Below are positions 8,492-15,941 of a DNA stretch of 64,000 nucleotides, one piece after another. A program made the translations under genes and the position numbers. The DNA comes from Nocardioides agri (GTDB lineage: Bacteria; Actinomycetota; Actinomycetes; Propionibacteriales; Nocardioidaceae): NCBI RefSeq assembly GCF_013778305.1, contig NZ_JACEIC010000002.1, forward strand, positions 1,637,669-1,701,668, in the 5' to 3' direction. The notes beneath the pieces were generated by a model that was not told where the DNA came from, did not search any database, and was given only the letters and a program-made list of their open reading frames with translations. Position 1 is the stretch's first letter; each line of letters opens with the position of its first letter.

Positions 8492-8890
8492 TCAGCGAAC
8501 GACGAGCGTCGCGCTGCGGCTCGACGGCTTCAGGTGCGACGTCGCAGCCGGGGTGAAGGTCACCTTCACCTTGTAGGTGCCCGCCGCCATGAGGGGCAGC
8601 CGCACAACACGGGTCTCGTCGTTGTAGCTGCGGACGATCGTCCGGTCGCCGAACTTCACGGCGAGCTTGCCCTTCACCTTGGCGTTGCTGGCGGCCCGGA
8701 CCGTCACCGTCACCGTCGGGTGCTGGTCTGCCGTGACCCTGCTGCCCTTGGCAACGGTCTTGGTGGCGAAGCAGATCGTGTACTTGGCCGCGCAGTCGAC
8801 GCTGGGCGCCGCCTGAGCCTGTCCCGAGAGAGAGACGAAACCGGCCGTCAGCAGCAGCGCCGCAAAGAGACCAGTGATGAACTTCTTCAT
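8492..8890 (-). CDS. Small exported Ig-like/CARDB-like protein
   Basis: A 132-residue Sec-exported protein: lysine start (MKK), hydrophobic core FITGLFAALLLTAGFVSL and an AQAAPS cleavage site. The mature 105 residues contain two cysteines (an early CAAKYTIC pair) and one beta-sandwich-like unit ending in RSATLVVR, the pattern of surface Ig-like repeats in actinobacteria. No enzyme motif is present. It stands alone, with its own terminator and a 5' region rich in A+T near 8935-8950. Function unknown. Confidence 0.75.
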   Translation of the reverse strand: MKKFITGLFAALLLTAGFVSLSGQAQAAPSVDCAAKYTICFATKTVAKGSRVTADQHPTVTVTVRAASNAKVKGKLAVKFGDRTIVRSYNDETRVVRLPLMAAGTYKVKVTFTPAATSHLKPSSRSATLVVR

Positions 8891-9103
8891 GTGTGGGGCT
8901 CCCCCAGGTTGGTTCTCGAGTCTGTGGAGCGGTCATCAAATCACGAAAATTGGCGATGCGTAGGCGAGTTGAGCAGGAAACCCCTCAGATCACACCACCA
9001 CCTGCCGATACGAGCCTTTTCGGGGCCGATGAGCGCCGCGAACGGCCACGCGAACGGCCTCATCGCGTCAAGTGGTCTAGGGCAGACAGTGGTCCTCGGA
9101 ACG

Positions 9104-9147
9104 CGAACGAGCCCCCTTCCCCGCCGGTGGGAAAAGGGGGCCCGTTC
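9104..9147. terminator. Long stem-loop downstream of the sulfur operon
   Basis: Inverted repeat with arms around 9104-9119 and 9132-9147 (CGAACGAGCCCCCTT against AAGGGGGCCCGTTCG), one or two mismatches and a purine-rich loop. It is 32 bases beyond the end of the DUF1416 gene and likely ends the minus-strand sulfur operon. Confidence 0.65.
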
Positions 9148-9178
9148 GTGTCCGAGGGCGGCGCTGCAGTGCCCGGGC

Positions 9179-9475
9179 TCAGATCGCGACGACGACCTCG
9201 GCGATCGAGCCCGTGGCGGCGATGACCCGCTTGTCGACGGGGTCGGCCTTCGGCGCGAGGGTGCGCAGCGTCCACTCGCCGTCGCCGGCGAAGAACCGGA
9301 AGTGACCGGTCGCGGAGGTCGGGACCTCGGCGGTGAACTCACCGGTCCGATCGAGCAGGCGCACGTAGGCGTTGCCGACCGGCGAGCCGTCACGGACCAC
9401 CTGGCCCTGGACGATCGCCTCCTTCTTCACGTCGATGCCGTCGAGCGAGAGGCCGCCCTCGGTCGCGCCGCACAT
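9179..9475 (-). CDS. sseC: DUF1416 protein (SseC-like)
   Basis: A 98-residue protein of the actinobacterial DUF1416 family, which is regularly paired with CysA-type rhodaneses (SseC2-CysA2 in M. tuberculosis). It starts MCGATEGGL with a conserved early cysteine and folds mostly as beta strands (VRDGSPVGNAYVRLLD, GHFRFFAGDGEWTLR). Its ATG shares one base with the TGA of the sulfurtransferase (TGATG), so the two are translationally coupled. The family is thought to help sulfur transfer or thiosulfate handling, but its biochemical role is not established. Confidence 0.88.
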   Translation of the reverse strand: MCGATEGGLSLDGIDVKKEAIVQGQVVRDGSPVGNAYVRLLDRTGEFTAEVPTSATGHFRFFAGDGEWTLRTLAPKADPVDKRVIAATGSIAEVVVAI

Positions 9476-10323
9476 CAGGCTTCCCCTGCCTCGTCGCCCA
9501 GCACGACCGGGACGCCGACGAGGGAGCCGTACTCGGTCCACGAGCCGTCGTAGTTCTTGACGTTCTCCTGGCCGAGCAGCTCCTTGAGGACGAACCACGT
9601 GTGCGAGGAGCGCTCACCGATGCGGCAGTAGGCGATGGTGTCCTTGCTCCAGTCGACGCCGGCCTCGGTGTAGATCTCCTTCAGCTCCTCGTCGGACTTG
9701 AAGGTGCCGTCGTCGTTGGCCGCCTTGCTCCACGGCACGTTCGCCGCGGTCGGGATGTGGCCGGCGCGCTGGGCCTGCTCCTGCGGGAGGTGGGCCGGGG
9801 CGAGCAGCCGGCCGGCGTACTCGTCGGGGCTGCGCACGTCGACGAGGTTCTTCACGCCGATCGCCTCGACGGTCTCGTCGCGGAAGGCGCGGATGCTCGT
9901 GTCCTGCTCCTGCGCGGTGTACGACGTCTCCGCGCGGGTCGGCAGCTCGTCGGTGAGCTCGCGCGAGTCGAGCTCCCACTTCTTGCGGCCGCCGTCGAGG
10001 AGCTTGACGTCCTGGTGGCCGTAGAGCTTGAAGTACCAGTAGGCGTAGGCCGCGAACCAGTTGTTGTTGCCGCCGTAGAGCACCACGGTGTCGTCGTTGG
10101 CGACGCCGCGGCCCGAGAGCAGGGCCTCGAACTGCTGCTTGTTGACGAAGTCGCGGCGGACCTGGTCCTGCAGGTCGGTCGTCCAGTCGAGCTTGATGGC
10201 GCCCCGGATGTGGCCCTTGTCGTAGGCGGTGGTGTCCTCGTCGACCTCGACCAGCACCACCTTCGGGTCGTCCAGGTGCTCTTCCACCCACTGGGCGGAG
10301 ACGAGGGAGTTCTCGCGAGTCAT
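9475..10323 (-). CDS. cysA: Thiosulfate sulfurtransferase (rhodanese), CysA2-like
   Basis: A 282-residue two-domain rhodanese that moves sulfane sulfur from thiosulfate to a thiol acceptor such as cyanide or a thioredoxin-like protein in the cytoplasm. The catalytic loop CRIGERS places the persulfide cysteine at C233 in the C-terminal domain; the N-terminal domain is inactive (GGNNNWF in the matching loop). Length and loop match actinobacterial CysA2/SseA. It is the middle gene of DUF4395-cysA-DUF1416, under the cysteine leader peptide at 10902-10979. Confidence 0.95.
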   Translation of the reverse strand: MTRENSLVSAQWVEEHLDDPKVVLVEVDEDTTAYDKGHIRGAIKLDWTTDLQDQVRRDFVNKQQFEALLSGRGVANDDTVVLYGGNNNWFAAYAYWYFKLYGHQDVKLLDGGRKKWELDSRELTDELPTRAETSYTAQEQDTSIRAFRDETVEAIGVKNLVDVRSPDEYAGRLLAPAHLPQEQAQRAGHIPTAANVPWSKAANDDGTFKSDEELKEIYTEAGVDWSKDTIAYCRIGERSSHTWFVLKELLGQENVKNYDGSWTEYGSLVGVPVVLGDEAGEA

Positions 10324-10373
10324 GTGCTTCTACCTTTCTTGTGCGCCGGGGAAGGCGCGGGGTCTGGTGGGGA

Positions 10374-10823
10374 TCAGGCGGTGACGCGGCGGATCAGGAG
10401 GTACATCTCGCAGCCCAGACAGAGCCGGAAGACGGCGTTGAGCAGCGCCGCCACCAGCGCGAAGCCGACGGCGACCAGGCCGAGCACCTCGAGGCCGAGG
10501 GCGAGCCCGACCAGGCCGACGAGCGCGAAGACCAGCCCGACGGCCTGGGCGAACCGCGGCGGGGCCGGGTCCTCGAGTTCGTCGGGCGCGGACAGGCGCG
10601 GACGGACCAGGGTGCGGAAGACCCAGGAGTACGGCGCGTGCTGCACGCCCCGGGTGGCACCGATCGCGAAGACGACGCCCTGCAGCGCGAGCAGCACGAC
10701 GGCGGCGGGGCCGGGGGCGAGCAGCAGCACCACGACCAGCACGACCGAGGTCAGCGCAGCGGCGAGCTGCGGACCGCGCGGGTCGATGCCGGCGGTGGTG
10801 CGGGGCGTGGCGACGGTGGACAT
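10374..10823 (-). CDS. DUF4395 integral membrane protein
   Basis: A 149-residue membrane protein with four likely membrane segments (around 22-46, 46-58, 90-115, 115-130) and a conserved cytoplasmic-side LCLGCEMYLL near the C-terminus, the hallmark of DUF4395. Family members sit beside rhodanese and thioredoxin-like genes and may carry or accept sulfur at the CxGC cysteines; this is unproven. It is the first structural gene after the leader peptide, with an untranslated stretch of about 78 bases between them where attenuation could act. Confidence 0.85.
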   Translation of the reverse strand: MSTVATPRTTAGIDPRGPQLAAALTSVVLVVVLLLAPGPAAVVLLALQGVVFAIGATRGVQHAPYSWVFRTLVRPRLSAPDELEDPAPPRFAQAVGLVFALVGLVGLALGLEVLGLVAVGFALVAALLNAVFRLCLGCEMYLLIRRVTA

Positions 10824-10901
10824 GTCTCTCCTGCGAGCGGGTGCGTGGCGGACCGGATCGGTCGCGTGGCACTCAGAAGGAGGCAGACAGGCGCGACCGG
10901 C

Positions 10902-10979
10902 TCAGCGCATTCGACACAGCGCCGAGCGGACGCGGCAGTGGTCCACTGCGCGGCGCTTGGTCAGCAAGGTCGAGGACAT
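10902..10979 (-). CDS. Cysteine-containing leader peptide of the sulfur operon
   Basis: A 25-codon reading frame (MSSTLLTKRRAVDHCRVRSALC then RMR) that matches the actinobacterial 'putative leader peptide' pattern TKRR-VD-C-SALC. Such peptides occur before sulfur-metabolism genes; polycysteine versions in mycobacteria act as cysteine-responsive attenuators. Here cysteines are at positions 15 and 22. A TACTCT box ends seven bases before the ATG, so the transcript is probably leaderless. It precedes DUF4395-cysA-DUF1416 by 78 bases. Recognition rests on the motif and context. Confidence 0.85.
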   Translation of the reverse strand: MSSTLLTKRRAVDHCRVRSALCRMR

Positions 10980-10986
10980 GTCGTCC

Positions 10987-10992
10987 AGAGTA
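10987..10992 (-). promoter_or_regulatory. -10 box of the leaderless leader-peptide promoter
   Basis: TACTCT on the minus strand, seven bases before the leader-peptide ATG (10979). A TTGTGA lies 19 bases further upstream and could be a weak -35. The spacing predicts a transcript starting at or next to the A of the start codon. Confidence 0.6.
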
Positions 10993-11059
10993 GGGAGCGG
11001 CGGGGCCGTGCTCACAATCGGCGTCTCACGATACGGAACGGATATCCACGATGTGGACA

Positions 11060-11530
11060 TCAGGCGTTCCCGAGCGCGGCGATGACCTGCTCCTTGCGCG
11101 GCGCACCTGCGGCACGGGTGACCTCGTGGCCCGTCGCGTCGAGCACGAGCGTGGTCGGCGTGCGCAGGACGCCGAGCGCTCGCACGAGCTCGAGGTGGTG
11201 CTCCGCGTCCACCTCGAGGTGGGTCACGCCCGGGACCAGCTCCGCCACCTCGGACAGCGTGCGCCGGGTGGCCCGGCACGGTGCGCAGAACGCCGAGGAG
11301 AACTGGAGCAGCGTCGCGCGCTCGCCGAGCTGCGCCTGGGGTACGGCGGTCCGCACGGCGTCCCAGGCGACCGGCGTCGAGACAGCACGGGGCCCTTCCT
11401 CGACGGTCGGCGGCTCGGCGTCGCGCACCTGGTGCGTCCCGCGGAACCTCCCATCGGTGAGCAGCCGGTAGGCGCCGAACCCGAGGGCGAGGACGACGGC
11501 CGCGACGGCGATCCAGGCTCCGGTGCTCAC
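11060..11530 (-). CDS. Membrane-anchored thioredoxin-family protein (ThiX-like)
   Basis: A 156-residue protein with one N-terminal membrane anchor (WIAVAAVVLALGFGAYRLL) and a thioredoxin fold carrying the active-site motif CAPC (C82, C85), followed by a cis-Pro region (RTPTTLVL). It likely reduces disulfides or persulfides at the outer face of the membrane. In M. tuberculosis the equivalent position next to cysA2 is held by thiX (Rv0816c), which supports the link to sulfur handling. The GTG start at 11530 leaves 60 bases to the divergent VanZ-like gene. Confidence 0.85.
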   Translation of the reverse strand: MSTGAWIAVAAVVLALGFGAYRLLTDGRFRGTHQVRDAEPPTVEEGPRAVSTPVAWDAVRTAVPQAQLGERATLLQFSSAFCAPCRATRRTLSEVAELVPGVTHLEVDAEHHLELVRALGVLRTPTTLVLDATGHEVTRAAGAPRKEQVIAALGNA

Positions 11531-11590
11531 GTCCCGCGCAACGACCGCGCCGTCGGCCACATTCCCTGCGCCGTGAGAGGGTCTCGTCAC

Positions 11591-12049
11591 GTGACCCGAG
11601 TCGACGTACGCCGGTGGGAGGTCGTCGGGCTGCTCGTCTACTGCGCGCTCCTCGGCGTGGCCCTGCTGGCGCCGACCTCGAGCACCCAGTCCGGCATGGC
11701 GGGCTGGCTCGCCCATGGCGGCCTGAACCAGTCCGACGCGGAGTTCCTCTGCAACGCCCTCATCGTCGCGCCGGTCTCGGCGCTCGGGTCGATCCTCTGG
11801 CCACGCACCACCTGGCGGACCTGGACGGCGCTCGCGTTGGTGGGCGCCTGCGCCGTCGAGATCACCCAGGGAGCGCTGCTCACCGAGCGCACGGCGTCGT
11901 ACGTCGACGTCGTCGCCAACACCCTCGGCGGCCTACTCGGGGCGCTGGTGGTGCTCGCCTGGCGACGCGTCAGCCGCCGGCGAACGGCGGCAGGAACTCC
12001 ACCGTCGAGCCCGGTTGGACCACGACGTCCCCGGGATCCTCGGAGCTGA
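11591..12049 (+). CDS. VanZ-like membrane protein
   Basis: A 152-residue protein with four membrane segments (about 12-28, 52-66, 74-90 and 105-125) and the VanZ-family pattern around 'VEITQGALLTERTASYVDVVANTLGGLLG', read here as separate conserved pieces EITQ and D-V-ANT-GG. Function of such proteins is unknown; some change glycopeptide tolerance. The GTG start at 11591 is preceded by a GAGAGGG. The last 80 bases overlap the 3' end of the convergent MoaD-like gene, so the basic tail may be poorly conserved. Confidence 0.75.
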   Translation: MTRVDVRRWEVVGLLVYCALLGVALLAPTSSTQSGMAGWLAHGGLNQSDAEFLCNALIVAPVSALGSILWPRTTWRTWTALALVGACAVEITQGALLTERTASYVDVVANTLGGLLGALVVLAWRRVSRRRTAAGTPPSSPVGPRRPRDPRS

Positions 12050-12272
12050 CGGGCCGGTCGCCGACCAGCGCGGAGCAGACCTTGAGCACGTCGGGCAGCC
12101 GCGTGCCCGGGTGCAGTGCGCTCGCGCGGCGGACCACCTCGTCGAGGGTGATCGGCCCGTCGACCTCGAGCGCGTCGCCGCCCACGCCCGCAGCAGCACG
12201 CGCCGACGCCCAGTAGTGCACCTGGATGGTGTCGGTCTCATTTCGCTTGGAAGGATCCAATGCGACGCTCAT
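11970..12272 (-). CDS. MoaD/ThiS-family sulfur carrier protein
   Basis: A 100-residue ubiquitin-like protein ending in the required diglycine (VEFLPPFAGG), whose C-terminus is adenylated and thiocarboxylated to donate sulfur for molybdopterin or thiazole synthesis. Landmarks are YWASARAAAG near the start and GDRPVSSEDPGD..V before the tail. ATG 12272 is used; GGGAAG lies 11 bases upstream. A MoaD-like protein beside rhodanese and thioredoxin genes fits a sulfur-relay context. Which cofactor it serves cannot be told from the window. Confidence 0.85.
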   Translation of the reverse strand: MSVALDPSKRNETDTIQVHYWASARAAAGVGGDALEVDGPITLDEVVRRASALHPGTRLPDVLKVCSALVGDRPVSSEDPGDVVVQPGSTVEFLPPFAGG

Positions 12273-12357
12273 GTAACGGTATTCTTCCCGACGAGAGTCA
12301 CCGGCCGAAGCCCAGCGTCGCGTTTCGGTCCCCGCCCGATCGGGAGGAGACCACTCC

Positions 12358-13092
12358 ATGAGCACGCTCCTGCTTCTCACGAGCGCCCTCCAGCCGTCCG
12401 CCGAGGTGCTGCCCGCCCTCGCGCTGCTCGGCCACCAGGTCCGGATCCTGCCCGCCGAGGGCAGCGCGCTCCTCGAGGCGCCCGACTCCGACCTGCTGCT
12501 CGTCGACGGTCGCCAGGACCTGGCGCACGCACGCGACCTGTGCCGACTGATCCGCACCACCGGCACCGACGTCCCCGTGCTGCTGGTCTGCACCGAGGGC
12601 GGCCTCGCGGTCGTCGCCCAGGACTGGGGCATGGACGACGTCGTGCTGCACACCTGCGGCCCCGCCGAGCTCGAGGCCCGGATCAAGCTCGCCATCGGCC
12701 GGCTCAACGCCCGCCGCGACGCGGACGACCCCGAGTCCCACGTGATCCGCTCCGGCGAGGTCGTCGTCGACGACGCGACGTACACGGCCAAGATCAGCGG
12801 CCGCCCGCTCGACCTGACCTTCAAGGAGTTCGAGCTGCTGAAGTTCCTGGTCCAGCACCCCGGCCGGGTGTTCAGCCGCCAGCAGCTGCTGCAGGAGGTC
12901 TGGGGCTACGACTACTTCGGTGGCACCCGCACCGTCGACGTCCACGTACGCCGCCTGCGCGCGAAGCTCGGACCCGAGAACGAGACGCTCATCGGCACCG
13001 TCCGCAACGTCGGCTACCGCTTCGTGCTCCCGTCGAAGGAGCAGAAGGCCGCCGCCGACGCCCGCGCCACCGAGGACGCCGCCCTAGGCTGA
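12358..13092 (+). CDS. glnR: GlnR, OmpR-type nitrogen regulator
   Basis: A 244-residue orphan response regulator that controls nitrogen assimilation genes (glnA, amtB, nirB and others) in actinobacteria. The degenerate receiver ([21 protein letters not shown], read in part) lacks the normal phosphorylation pocket, while [10 protein letters not shown] keeps the conserved Asp seen in GlnR. The winged helix is almost that of Streptomyces Gln[49 protein letters not shown] precedes the ATG. Its location directly before mshD matches M. tuberculosis Rv0818-Rv0819. Confidence 0.95.
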   Translation: MSTLLLLTSALQPSAEVLPALALLGHQVRILPAEGSALLEAPDSDLLLVDGRQDLAHARDLCRLIRTTGTDVPVLLVCTEGGLAVVAQDWGMDDVVLHTCGPAELEARIKLAIGRLNARRDADDPESHVIRSGEVVVDDATYTAKISGRPLDLTFKEFELLKFLVQHPGRVFSRQQLLQEVWGYDYFGGTRTVDVHVRRLRAKLGPENETLIGTVRNVGYRFVLPSKEQKAAADARATEDAALG

Positions 13093-13096
13093 TCCC
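13085..13096 (+). promoter_or_regulatory. Leaderless promoter of mshD inside the glnR stop region
   Basis: TAGGCT at 13085-13090 overlaps the last codons and TGA of glnR, and is followed by exactly six bases and then the GTG of mshD. This is the usual spacing for leaderless actinobacterial transcripts, so mshD may be transcribed alone as well as with glnR. Confidence 0.6.
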
Positions 13097-13912
13097 GTGA
13101 CCGACCTCGACGCCATCGCCGCCATCGCGGGCGAGGCCGAGGCGGCTGACGGTGCGGCGCCGCTCGACGAGGCGACCTGGCGCGCGCTCAAGCACCGGCC
13201 CGACGACGTGCGGAGCTGGAGCCACGACGACGGCTTCGCGCTGCTGGTCGGCGGCGAGCTGAGCCTGGTCGTCCGTCCGTCGGCGCGAGGCCGAGGGATC
13301 GGCGCGGCGCTGCTGGCCGAGGTCCCCGCCGGTCCGCTGACCGCCTGGTCGCACGGCGACCACCCCGCGGCCGCGGCGCTGGCGCGGCGCCACGGCTTCG
13401 AGCGGGTGCGCGCACTGTGGGTGCTGCGGCGGCCGACCTCGACGCCGCTGCCCGACCTCGCCGTCCCGGACGGCGTGACGATCCGCGGCTACACCCCCGC
13501 CGACGCCGACGATCTGATCCGGGTCAACGCCGCGGCGTTCGCCCACCACCCCGAGCAGGGCGCGATGGACGCGGCCGACCTGGCCGAGCGGATGGCCGAG
13601 CCGTGGTTCGACCCCGCCGGCCTCCTGCTGGCCCACGACGGGGACCGGCTGGTCGCCTTCCACTGGACCAAGCAGCACTCCCCCACCCTCGGCGAGGTGT
13701 ACGTCGTGGGCGTCGACCCGGCCGCCCAGGGCCGCGGGCTCGGCAAGGTCGTGACCCTCGCCGGCCTCCACCACCTCACCGGCCTCGGCGTCGACGAGAT
13801 CCATCTCTACGTCGAGTCCGACAACGACGCCGCCGTCGCGCTCTACACGAAGGTCGGCTTCACCCACGCGGACGCCGACACCCACGTCATGTACCGACGC
13901 GGCACCGCATAG
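13097..13912 (+). CDS. mshD: Mycothiol synthase MshD
   Basis: Catalyses the last step of mycothiol synthesis, acetylation of Cys-GlcN-Ins with acetyl-CoA. The 271-residue protein contains two GNAT domains, as MshD should: an N-terminal one with the acetyl-CoA loop VRPSARGRGIGAAL and a C-terminal one with VYVVGVDPAAQGRGLGKVV and YVESDNDAAVALYTKVGF near the end. Length is slightly short of the usual 290-320 residues. Mycothiol is confined to actinobacteria. The GTG start has no ribosome site but has a TAGGCT box six bases upstream. Confidence 0.95.
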   Translation: MTDLDAIAAIAGEAEAADGAAPLDEATWRALKHRPDDVRSWSHDDGFALLVGGELSLVVRPSARGRGIGAALLAEVPAGPLTAWSHGDHPAAAALARRHGFERVRALWVLRRPTSTPLPDLAVPDGVTIRGYTPADADDLIRVNAAAFAHHPEQGAMDAADLAERMAEPWFDPAGLLLAHDGDRLVAFHWTKQHSPTLGEVYVVGVDPAAQGRGLGKVVTLAGLHHLTGLGVDEIHLYVESDNDAAVALYTKVGFTHADADTHVMYRRGTA

Positions 13913-14005
13913 CGGCCCGGTCTGGACAACGCCTGGTCAGGTCCGGCCCAGTCGAGCGTTCGCCCACGTCGGTGGACGAGTTGCCCTATCTTCCCGTCGA
14001 GTGGC

Positions 14006-14046
14006 GCGAGCAGGTCCTCTCCAGCTGCGGGAGAGGACCTGCTCGC
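14006..14046. terminator. Perfect 16-bp stem-loop between convergent genes
   Basis: Arms 14006-14021 and 14031-14046 are exact inverted repeats (GCGAGCAGGTCCTCTC) with a nine-base loop. A second outer repeat, CCCGTCGAG at about 13994 and CTCGACGGG at about 14057, could extend it. It lies between mshD and the convergent ygfZ-like gene and probably ends both. Confidence 0.8.
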
Positions 14047-14071
14047 GCTCTCGCTTCTCGACGGGCCGCCG

Positions 14072-15022
14072 TCAGCGCAGCGGGCGGACGTGCAGGCCGA
14101 CCTCGGGGTCGACGACGACCTCCTGGGCGGCCGGCATCCCCTCGACGCTGAGCTCGACGTCGAGGGGCACGTTGCGCTTGACCATCGCGAGCGCGATCGG
14201 GCCGAGCTCGTGGTGGCGGGCGGAGGTGCCGACGAAGCCGACCACCTTCTCGCCGTGCAACAGGTCGGACCCGACGGTGGGCAGGCGGTTCTCGGAGCCG
14301 TCGAGGTGCAGCAGGGTCAGCCGGCGCGGCGGCCGGCCGAGGGTGTGCACCCGCGCGACCGTCTCCTGCCCGCGGTAGCAGCCCTTGTCGAGGTGGACGG
14401 CGGGTCCGATCCAGCCGACCTCGTTGGGGATCGTGCGGTGGTCGGTGTCGAGGCCGAGGCGGGGCTCGCCGCGCGCGATCCGCAGCGCCTCGAACGCCCA
14501 CAGCCCGCAGGCCGGCCCCGCCGCGTCGGCGTACGCCGTCAGCTGGGCGCGCGGGACGAGCTCGTAGCCGGCGTAGGGACCCTCGGCCGCGGCGCCCGGG
14601 CGCCAGGTGACGGCCAGCTCGTCGGTCACGTCGGCGACCTCGACGCGCATCATGAAGCGCATCCGGTCGAGGAACTCCACGAGGGCGGCCGCCGCGCCCG
14701 GCTCGGTGTGCGCGGTGAACGCCTCGCCGTCGTCGTACCCGAAGAACGCGTGCTCGACGTGCCCCTGCGGGCTCAGCACCAGCGCGCCGGTCCACGCCTT
14801 CGGGGCGAGCGACTCGAGGTGCTGCGTGGTGAGCGAGTGCAGCCAGGTCAGGCGGTCGGGTCCGGACACCCGCACGACGTCGCGGTGCGAGAGGTCGACG
14901 AAGCCGTCGCCGGACTCGAGCGTGCGCTGCTCGGTGTTGAAGGAGCCGTAGTGCGCGGCGACGTCGTGGTCGACGCCGTCGCCGGCCACGGCACCGGGCA
15001 GGCTCAGCAGGGGGCTACGCAT
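14072..15022 (-). CDS. ygfZ: YgfZ/GcvT-like folate-binding protein (iron-sulfur cluster assembly)
   Basis: A 316-residue GcvT-fold protein with the YgfZ signature KGCYRGQE at residues 213-220. YgfZ uses folate to help make or repair certain iron-sulfur enzymes. Other landmarks are FVDLSHRDVVRVSGPDRLTWLHSLTTQ in the N-terminal part, quoted here only as FVDLSHRDVV and GPDRLTWLHSLTTQ. ATG 15022 lies inside the end of the Fur-family gene, giving an eight-base overlap. It is the last gene of nitrobindin-fur-ygfZ, an order that links heme, peroxynitrite and Fe-S repair. Confidence 0.9.
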   Translation of the reverse strand: MRSPLLSLPGAVAGDGVDHDVAAHYGSFNTEQRTLESGDGFVDLSHRDVVRVSGPDRLTWLHSLTTQHLESLAPKAWTGALVLSPQGHVEHAFFGYDDGEAFTAHTEPGAAAALVEFLDRMRFMMRVEVADVTDELAVTWRPGAAAEGPYAGYELVPRAQLTAYADAAGPACGLWAFEALRIARGEPRLGLDTDHRTIPNEVGWIGPAVHLDKGCYRGQETVARVHTLGRPPRRLTLLHLDGSENRLPTVGSDLLHGEKVVGFVGTSARHHELGPIALAMVKRNVPLDVELSVEGMPAAQEVVVDPEVGLHVRPLR

Positions 15023-15434
15023 CCGTCTCACACTCCACGCACTCGCCGAAGATGGCCAGGTGACCGACGTCGAGCACGAAGCCGTGCTGCGCCCTCGTCG
15101 CGTCCGCGAATCCGGCCACCTCACCAGCATCAACAGAAACGACCCGCTGACACTTCCGGCAGACCAGGTGGAAGTGCGTGTGGTCGCTCACGGAGTGGTA
15201 CGTCGGGGCGCGGTCGGACAGGTGGGCGTGCCGCACCAGGCCGAGCTCCTCGAGCACCTCGAGGTTGCGGTAGACCGTGGAGGCGTTGACCGCGCTCGCG
15301 TGCAGCTGCACCTCGGCGAGGATCTCGTCCGGCGTGGCGTGGCCCAGCTTGTCGACCGCCTGGAGCACGAGCTGGCGCTGCGGGGTGAGCCGGTAGCCGA
15401 GGCTGTGCAGCCTGGCGGCGAGTTCCTCGTTCAT
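15015..15434 (-). CDS. Fur-family metal-dependent repressor
   Basis: A 139-residue Fur-superfamily regulator: winged helix (LTPQRQLVLQAVDKLGHATPDE read in part; ASTVYRNLEVLEELGLV), metal-sensing HTHFH (85-89) and two structural zinc pairs, C92/C95 and C132/C135. Which metal it senses (iron, zinc or redox state) cannot be settled. Its ATG overlaps the TGA of the nitrobindin gene (ATGA) and its end overlaps ygfZ, so all three are translated in one run. Autoregulation is likely but no clear Fur box was found. Confidence 0.92.
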   Translation of the reverse strand: MNEELAARLHSLGYRLTPQRQLVLQAVDKLGHATPDEILAEVQLHASAVNASTVYRNLEVLEELGLVRHAHLSDRAPTYHSVSDHTHFHLVCRKCQRVVSVDAGEVAGFADATRAQHGFVLDVGHLAIFGECVECETDA

Positions 15435-15931
15435 TGCCTGACGAGCTGCGCGTGCGTGTGGGGCTGCAGCTCGTGCCCCATCGCGGCCATGTCGAACGCG
15501 TAGAGGAGGTCGCCGTTGACGTAGCCGTAGAGGCGCTTGCCGCCGGTGTACTCCTTCGCGGTCGCGGTCCGCGCGACCGCGTCGGTGACGATCTCGAAGC
15601 GCGGCTGCTCCGGGTGGATCTCGCCGGTCCAGATCTCGACGAACCCGGTGTTGTGCGTGAGCAGCACCTCGAGGGTGCCGTCCGCCTTCGGCCGGAGGAA
15701 GCCCGTCTCCTGCGCGGCCTCGCGCACGTGCTTGCCCTCGGCGTCGACGATCCAGGCCCGGGACACGTAGTGGATGAACGGCCGCCCGTCCTGCTGGAAG
15801 ATGACCTCTTGGCCGAACTGGAAGTTCTCGATGCCGGGGTACTCACCGTGCCCGTTGCCCGCCCACTTGCCGATCAGCCAGGCGAGCCGGGCGCAGTCGG
15901 GGTGGATGTTGTCCGGGATCTCGAACGGCAT
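15431..15931 (-). CDS. Nitrobindin-like heme-binding beta-barrel protein
   Basis: A 166-residue FABP/nitrobindin-family protein with the signature GKWAGNGHGEYP (residues 21-32) and a C-terminal AAMGHELQPHTHAQL region that carries the heme-binding histidine in the family. Ferric nitrobindins isomerise peroxynitrite to nitrate. Length and motif match M. tuberculosis Rv2717c. It starts the nitrobindin-fur-ygfZ operon, which supports a role in protection of iron proteins from nitrosative stress (inference). Confidence 0.9.
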   Translation of the reverse strand: MPFEIPDNIHPDCARLAWLIGKWAGNGHGEYPGIENFQFGQEVIFQQDGRPFIHYVSRAWIVDAEGKHVREAAQETGFLRPKADGTLEVLLTHNTGFVEIWTGEIHPEQPRFEIVTDAVARTATAKEYTGGKRLYGYVNGDLLYAFDMAAMGHELQPHTHAQLVRQ

Positions 15932-15941
15932 GGGGTCAACT

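Noticed and set aside
6860..9553. An 897-codon plus-strand open frame
   Set aside because: It runs antisense across the DUF4012, exported-protein and DUF1416 genes and has no recognisable domain.
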